Source: Aquimarina atlantica (GTDB lineage Bacteria > Bacteroidota > Bacteroidia > Flavobacteriales > Flavobacteriaceae). From it: a stretch of 64,000 bases of DNA. The notes beneath the pieces are model-generated. The model saw nothing but the letters and a program-made list of their open reading frames with translations. It ran no database searches and was not told where the DNA came from. Below are positions 62,057 through 64,000 of the stretch, one piece after another; within the stretch, counting starts at the first letter, position 1, and every line of letters starts with the position of its first letter. The position numbers and the translations under genes are program-made. The stretch lies in assembly GCF_000626715.1 (NCBI RefSeq), contig NZ_AQRA01000001.1, positions 868,001 through 932,000 of the forward strand, read 5' to 3'.

Positions 62057-62614
62057 TTATAATTTAAGAGATAAACCAGCTTGAAACACAGAATTTTTAA
62101 ACGATGTATTACTTTCTTTAGTAATATCTACCAATCCAAGGTTATATCTAATTCCTACTTCTAAATTATCGGTTAACGAATATCCTATACCTAAAGCTAC
62201 TCCATAATCGATTTTCTTAAAATCTCTTTTAACAAAACCGGCTCCTTTACCTCCTAATAGATATCCTACATGAGGTCCTGCTTCAAGACTTAACTTATTA
62301 ATAGGGTAGAATTTTATTATTGCTGGTAATACATTGATATAGTTTAATTTTATTTTTCTGGAACCGATTTTTGATTTGGCTCCCTGGGCAGAATACAATA
62401 CCTCGGACCGAATTGCTAATTTTTCAGAGAACTTGTATTGAGAAAATACTCCTCCCATAACTCCTATTTTAAACTTAGAAGATGCATTTCTAAACTCGGT
62501 TACATTGCCCCCTGCTTTAATTCCAAACTCTATTCCTTTTTGTTTTTCTTGTGCGCTTATAGTCATTCCCCCAAATAACACTACACATACTACTAATTTA
62601 ATTGTTTTCTTCAT
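62057..62614 (-). CDS. Outer membrane beta-barrel (PorT-like) protein
   Basis: The 185-residue protein has a signal peptide (1-21, VVCVVLFGGMTISAQ). Eight to ten beta-strands with alternating hydrophobic residues follow: IEFGIKAGGNVTEF, IGVMGGVFSQYKF, LAIRSEVLYSAQG, LSLEAGPHVGYLLGG, YGVALGIGYSLTDNLEVGIRYNLGL and a C-terminal VFQAGLSLKL. This matches the small PorT/OMP_b-brl family of Bacteroidota. PorT itself is a T9SS component, but many paralogues have other roles, so identity with it is not claimed. Confidence 0.85.
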   Translation of the reverse strand: MKKTIKLVVCVVLFGGMTISAQEKQKGIEFGIKAGGNVTEFRNASSKFKIGVMGGVFSQYKFSEKLAIRSEVLYSAQGAKSKIGSRKIKLNYINVLPAIIKFYPINKLSLEAGPHVGYLLGGKGAGFVKRDFKKIDYGVALGIGYSLTDNLEVGIRYNLGLVDITKESNTSFKNSVFQAGLSLKL

Positions 62615-62669
62615 TTTGATTTATTTGTTTTAATTGAATACATTATTGTTCTGAAAGTAATTTTTCAGA

Positions 62670-63752
62670 TTAAAAATTAATCCCTAATTCGAGTTCAAAT
62701 CCAAAGTTTCTGGTGTACACCTTAGAGGTTTGTATTTGTTGAAAAACCCCTGCCCCAATGACAATACCATAATTTTTCCAGGGGATAATTTTTATTCCCT
62801 GTTTGGCGCCTATTCCGATAAGGAAATTATGTTGTTTTTTGCCTTCTGTATTTTTTGTTATCTCCAATCCTAAAGGTACTTCTAGACCTATATTAGCATA
62901 TACTCCTGGTATTATCTTTAAGTACCCATCAAAACCTCCCCCTACGCTAAAGGCATCAACCGATCTGTAATTCTTGTCGAGTAATGACTTTCGTTTTATA
63001 CTATACCTGTCATAAGACAGTACAAAGGGCATGATAAAGTCTTTATCACTATCAGCAAAACCTATATAACTTATTTTCCAACCTTCTTTATGTTTGCTGT
63101 ATACTTTCTTAAATGTCAGCATATCAAACCATTTCCCTAATCGTTTTTTATACTTCATTTCTGATTTCTCATAAAAAACATCTCGTTCATTGGTTTGTAG
63201 ATCTCCAGATATAAATTCTGGTTTGCTTCTTTTTTTATAGGTATTAATAAAGCTTAGAGCACAATACTCTAATGCAGCTCTGATGTTTTGTTCATAGGTT
63301 TCGAATATTTTCGATTTATCAGATATAGCAAAAGTTTTATCTTCATTATGCTGTACATCAAAAAGCTTTTGCAGTGTATCATTCTCTTTTTCATAAAAAA
63401 CCAGATTAATATATACCCTTGTTTTTATATGACTTATACTACTTTGTGATTGTTGAATTTCTAAATCCTTTATTTTGATAACTATTGGTTTTGCATCTTT
63501 GGTTTGTGAAAAAGAAGTTTTCATAAAATTCAGAATAGCCGTTGGTGCATCTGGGGATAATTGAAAAATGACTTTTTCTCCGTGTTTATTAATACCTAGT
63601 CCTAAGTTTTTCTCTTTTCTAATATCCAAAACCTGCGTTATAGATATGGATAAGTTTTCTGTAGCAAAAGGAATGGTTTTTAAGGCTATGTTTTCCTGAG
63701 ACAATACAATAAAAGGCAAGAAAAACATCGATATATACAAGAAATACTTCAT
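62670..63752 (-). CDS. Exported hypothetical protein with C-terminal beta-barrel-like half
   Basis: The 360-residue protein has a signal peptide (1-18, FLYISMFFLPFIVLSQ). Residues 25-170 are a soluble mixed region. Residues 210-360 are rich in alternating strands (PFVLSYDRYSIKRKS, FSVGGGFDGYLKIIPGVYANIGLEVPLG, NFLIGIGAKQG, GIVIGAGVF) and end in Phe (FELELGINF). A terminal aromatic residue is typical of outer-membrane barrels. No family is recognised. It lies 56 bp upstream of the PorT-like gene and 14 bp after the partial gene, so they may be one operon. Confidence 0.78.
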   Translation of the reverse strand: MKYFLYISMFFLPFIVLSQENIALKTIPFATENLSISITQVLDIRKEKNLGLGINKHGEKVIFQLSPDAPTAILNFMKTSFSQTKDAKPIVIKIKDLEIQQSQSSISHIKTRVYINLVFYEKENDTLQKLFDVQHNEDKTFAISDKSKIFETYEQNIRAALEYCALSFINTYKKRSKPEFISGDLQTNERDVFYEKSEMKYKKRLGKWFDMLTFKKVYSKHKEGWKISYIGFADSDKDFIMPFVLSYDRYSIKRKSLLDKNYRSVDAFSVGGGFDGYLKIIPGVYANIGLEVPLGLEITKNTEGKKQHNFLIGIGAKQGIKIIPWKNYGIVIGAGVFQQIQTSKVYTRNFGFELELGINF

Positions 63753-63765
63753 TATAAACCTGGTT

Positions 63766-64000
63766 TTATAAATTAGAACTATAATGAGCTTCTATTTCTC
63801 TAATTTCTTCAATATCAAAATACAGCACTAACTTTTTAGAAGTTAAAGTGACGATATATGCTTTTACCGTTTCTTTTTTATCATCAGTCATCATTATATA
63901 GTTCCCATTAGTATTTAGCATCCAGGCACCACTTTCTTTTTTCCCTTCAGAGATAGAGACAAAAGTCATATCCTTTTTAAAGAGGATATAATCATTTCTT
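63766..64000 (-). CDS. Partial hypothetical protein (C-terminal part), lipocalin-like
   Basis: The frame is open to the right edge of the window, so the start lies outside. The visible 77 codons include DYILFKKDMTFVSISEGKKE, a WMLNTNGNYIMMTDD segment, and SKKLVLYFDIEEIREIEAHY. The pattern of strands with GxW-like spacing suggests the lipocalin-like domain family often found as lipoproteins in Flavobacteria. The evidence is limited to this C-terminal piece. It probably heads an operon with the two outer-membrane protein genes that follow on the same strand. Confidence 0.6.
   Translation of the reverse strand, partial: RNDYILFKKDMTFVSISEGKKESGAWMLNTNGNYIMMTDDKKETVKAYIVTLTSKKLVLYFDIEEIREIEAHYSSNL

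Noticed and set aside
1..64000. Transposons, integrases, prophage genes, tRNA or rRNA genes
   Set aside because: No transposase or integrase-like protein, terminal inverted repeats, cloverleaf-like sequence or rRNA segment was recognised on either strand.

Overview
The window reads as chromosomal DNA of a marine-type member of the Flavobacteriaceae (Bacteroidota), possibly Aquimarina-like. The evidence is AT-rich DNA, weak ribosome binding sites, a few TAnnTTTG-type -7 promoter boxes, two proteins with type IX secretion C-terminal sorting domains, a SusC/TonB-like outer-membrane receptor, M1 and DUF5117 peptidases, and families typical of the group (DUF2147, DUF7935-like, DUF7000-like, HsdR_N next to holA). 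The genus is inference. No rRNA, tRNA, insertion sequence, prophage or CRISPR array was seen.

Region 1-14.6 kb is mostly core genome. It holds a partial metalloprotease, prfB with its self-regulating +1 frameshift, an ArsC-like reductase, a TonB-dependent receptor, a small membrane protein, fumC, DUF2147 and SRPBCC proteins. These are followed by a PLP-dependent Cys/Met enzyme divergent from an Lrp-type regulator, an SDR, holA divergent from an HsdR_N nuclease-like protein, a glycosyltransferase and an OmpA lipoprotein. Region 14.6-23.5 kb has a LodA/LodB-type quinoprotein oxidase operon, an AraC regulator divergent from a phytanoyl-CoA-type dioxygenase, a YciO/Sua5 protein and a UvrD/PcrA helicase.

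Region 23.7-44.4 kb carries a secreted metzincin with PKD and sorting domains, a DsrE/M20/glutamate-synthase-like run, a HtrA-like protease with a zinc ribbon paired with an unknown protein, tandem patatins, an M1 aminopeptidase, recG, and a run of DinB, GNAT, LysE and hydrolase genes. It ends with a large multidomain secreted endonuclease I.

Region 44.8-46.8 kb is the most unusual part. Six tandem genes encode 58-62 residue peptides with a nearly constant bacteriocin-type leader ending in IKGA or IKGT, and a variable cationic core with six cysteines. Two of the six fall below a 60-residue cutoff. Successive units repeat at exactly 362 bp, with near-identical 185-187 bp spacers. Leaders and cores are mosaic: copy 4 has the leader of copy 3 and the core of copy 1. 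The cores of copies 1 and 4 differ only by synonymous changes. No modification or export gene lies in the window.

Region 47-58.5 kb is accessory. It holds an AraC-GyrI-DUF7000 fusion, a GH72-like (fungal Gas1-type) glucanosyltransferase without a signal peptide, a DinB protein, AraC and HbpS/GlcG genes and an MBL hydrolase. It also has a MarR/serine-hydrolase operon with two perfect palindromic operators, and DUF1697 and SRPBCC proteins. Region 58.5-64 kb has the acetate operon pta-ackA and outer-membrane proteins, ending in a partial gene.
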